Source: Carnobacterium funditum DSM 5970
GTDB lineage: Bacteria; Bacillota; Bacilli; Lactobacillales; Carnobacteriaceae
NCBI RefSeq assembly: GCF_000744185.1
Contig: NZ_JQLL01000001.1
Coordinates: forward strand, 1,116,001-1,180,000
Direction of reading: 5' to 3'
DNA length: 64,000 nucleotides
In this document: positions 62,591 to 64,000 of the stretch, one piece after another
How the letters are laid out: each line of letters begins with the position of its first letter
Position numbering within the stretch: the first letter of the stretch is position 1
The notes under the pieces: model-generated
Seen by the model: the letters and a program-made list of their open reading frames with translations, nothing else
Databases searched by the model: none
What the model was told of the DNA's origin: nothing
Program-made: the position numbers and the translations under genes

Positions 62591-64000
62591 TTATTCTGAA
62601 TCTTCTGCGACTACGGTTGTATCAGTTTCAGTTGTTGGCTGGCTAAGTGTGTCATTCAAATTGTTGATTTGACGACCAATATTCTTTGTTCCAGCCATTG
62701 AATTAATCAATTCAATTAGGTCTAAACCTGTTGCGTCTTTAAGGGCTTCTTGTGTCGAAGCTAGCACATTTGTTGCTGTCTTAGTAATAGCTGATGCACC
62801 ATTGCCGTCTCCGCTATCAACAACCGTTATCTTGTCAATGTTGCCTAGTGGTTCTGCAGATGCTTTGATAATAGATGGGTAAGCTTCAATCAGCATCGTC
62901 GTAATGGCTGAACTTCCGATACCCTCCATGGCTTTAGCCCATGCTGTCTTACTTTCGGCGTTAGCTTGACCGATCAAACGAATACTTTCAGCTTCAGCTT
63001 GACCATTTAGTTCGATTTCTTTAGCTCTAGCTTCAGATTCAGCAATGGATCTATTTTTACTAGCGATAGCGCTTTGTTCAACAGCGTAACGTTCAGCTTC
63101 GGCTTTCTTACGAACGGTTGCGTCGTATTCGCGCTCTTTCTTGATTGTTTCTTTCTCTTGTAGTTCAATTTGTTTTTCACGCTCTGTAATTAATGCGTTA
63201 CCTTCTTCAACAACAACGCGTTTTTTTAATTCAGCACGTCTCAAGTCATAAGCACTTTCAGCTTCGGCCTTAGCGATATTTTGTTCTCTCTCATACGTAG
63301 ATAACAATAAACTTTTCTCTTTTTTAGCGTTCGCTGTTTCTGTTTCACGTTGTAATTCAGCTTCTTGAGATTTTTGATCGGCTAAAGCACGTTGAATACG
63401 TGTTTCTTTGTCTGCGTTGGCTGTCTTAATGTCAGCATCACGTTTGACTTCGGCAATACGACCTTGACCTAATGCTTCTAAGTAACCATTTTTATCCGTC
63501 ACTTCTTTTACGGTGAACGATACAATCACTAAGCCCATTTTAGCTAAATCGCTTGCAGCTTCTTCTTGTACGTTACTGTTAAAGACATCTCTGTTTTTAT
63601 AGATATCTTCAACGGTCATACGACCCAAAATAGAACGCAAGTGACCTTCTAAAACTTCTTTAGCTTCGCTCTCTAATTGCTCCGTTGTTTTACCTAAATA
63701 TTGTTCTGCAGCCGTTGCAACATCTTCAGACGTTGACCCGATCTTAATAATAACGGTCCCGTCAACTGCGACCGGCACACCCTCTTTAGTATAAACTTCT
63801 GGTGTACGAACATCTAATTTAGAGGATAAAAGTGATAATTTATTAACGGTTTGAATAATAGGCCAAACGAACGTTCCGCCTCCGCTAACGATTTTCATCT
63901 TGTTGTTTGTTTCAGGATCTATAAAGACGTTTTTGTTTCCCAAAGCTGTCCCAGAAATAATTAACGCTTCGGCTGGCGAAGCGGTACGGTAACGACTAAC
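62591..64000 (-). CDS. Flotillin-like SPFH protein (5' end outside window)
   Basis: 470 codons visible. The frame stays open to the right edge (YRTASPAEALIISGTALG at 63995-63940), so the N-terminal membrane hairpin lies outside. SPFH domain features: FVWPIIQTVNKLSLLSSKLDV, GTVIIKIGSTSEDVATAAEQYLG and GHLRSILGRMTVEDIY. A long flotillin coiled coil rich in Ala-Glu repeats follows (about residues 170-330 of the visible part) and a C-terminal oligomerisation region ISKTATNV-like (AITKTATNVLASTQEAL). FloT/YuaG proteins organise membrane microdomains. An NfeD partner, if present, would be upstream of the window. Confidence 0.93.
   Translation of the reverse strand, partial: VSRYRTASPAEALIISGTALGNKNVFIDPETNNKMKIVSGGGTFVWPIIQTVNKLSLLSSKLDVRTPEVYTKEGVPVAVDGTVIIKIGSTSEDVATAAEQYLGKTTEQLESEAKEVLEGHLRSILGRMTVEDIYKNRDVFNSNVQEEAASDLAKMGLVIVSFTVKEVTDKNGYLEALGQGRIAEVKRDADIKTANADKETRIQRALADQKSQEAELQRETETANAKKEKSLLLSTYEREQNIAKAEAESAYDLRRAELKKRVVVEEGNALITEREKQIELQEKETIKKEREYDATVRKKAEAERYAVEQSAIASKNRSIAESEARAKEIELNGQAEAESIRLIGQANAESKTAWAKAMEGIGSSAITTMLIEAYPSIIKASAEPLGNIDKITVVDSGDGNGASAITKTATNVLASTQEALKDATGLDLIELINSMAGTKNIGRQINNLNDTLSQPTTETDTTVVAEDSE

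Overview
The window is AT-rich DNA from a low-GC Firmicute. Gene content and style (ECF vitamin uptake, a glycerol dha/pdu locus, GH65/GH13 sugar genes, IS30/IS3/IS1380/IS21 elements) fit the Lactobacillales and are compatible with a Carnobacterium-like organism, but the genus is inferred. The density of insertion sequences, relics and recombinases from about 15.4 kb onward suggests a plasmid or an accessory chromosomal island; the sequence alone does not settle which.

Region 1 (1-15.3 kb) is a glycerol-utilisation locus. Reading leftward: glycerol dehydrogenase, the PTS-dependent dihydroxyacetone kinase DhaK-L-M, 1,3-propanediol dehydrogenase, B12-dependent glycerol/diol dehydratase (large, medium, small), its two-subunit reactivase, a EutN/CcmL-type shell vertex protein, cobalamin adenosyltransferase, a GlcG/HbpS-like PduO C-terminal protein, then a DUF4430 lipoprotein and an ECF S component that plausibly import B12. 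A TetR/DhaS-type regulator and glycerol kinase lie divergently. Three scars show that this operon once belonged to a pdu-type bacterial microcompartment locus: a shell protein cut to 45 codons just upstream of the dehydratase, a decayed sequence between the reactivase and vertex genes, and a frameshifted N-terminus of an aldehyde dehydrogenase. The surviving enzymes can make 3-hydroxypropionaldehyde and reduce it to 1,3-propanediol, and oxidise glycerol through dihydroxyacetone. The oxidative aldehyde branch and shell seem lost here.

Region 2 (15.3-29.9 kb) is IS-rich and decayed: an IS30 remnant, a broken IS21 istB, an intact IS1380-type element, two copies of a GNAT acetyltransferase (one frameshifted), a Cd/Zn ATPase with its ArsR-type repressor, a tyrosine recombinase with an altered catalytic Arg, a pdxT 3' fragment, an intact IS3 element, a resolvase fragment, an intact IS30, a CPA1 antiporter and a nuclease pseudogene.

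Region 3 (30-42.9 kb) is a defence island: type I restriction-modification hsdR-hsdS-hsdM, then a SIR2-like gene coupled to a HerA-like ATPase, bordered by a serine resolvase with a putative res site and a DinG-like helicase gene disrupted by a second IS30 copy and truncated by an IS3 remnant.

Region 4 (43-64 kb) carries a chemoreceptor, an ABC exporter, two tiny membrane peptides, an alpha-glucoside locus (GH65 phosphorylase, GH13 glucosidase, LacI regulator, remnant permease), a fasciclin lipoprotein, a flavodoxin-reductase-like protein beside a broken NmrA-like gene and a MarR regulator, a GC-richer nicotinamidase with an upstream small ORF, toxin relics and a flotillin cut by the window end. 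A family of short dispersed intergenic repeats recurs at least ten times between 18 and 62 kb.
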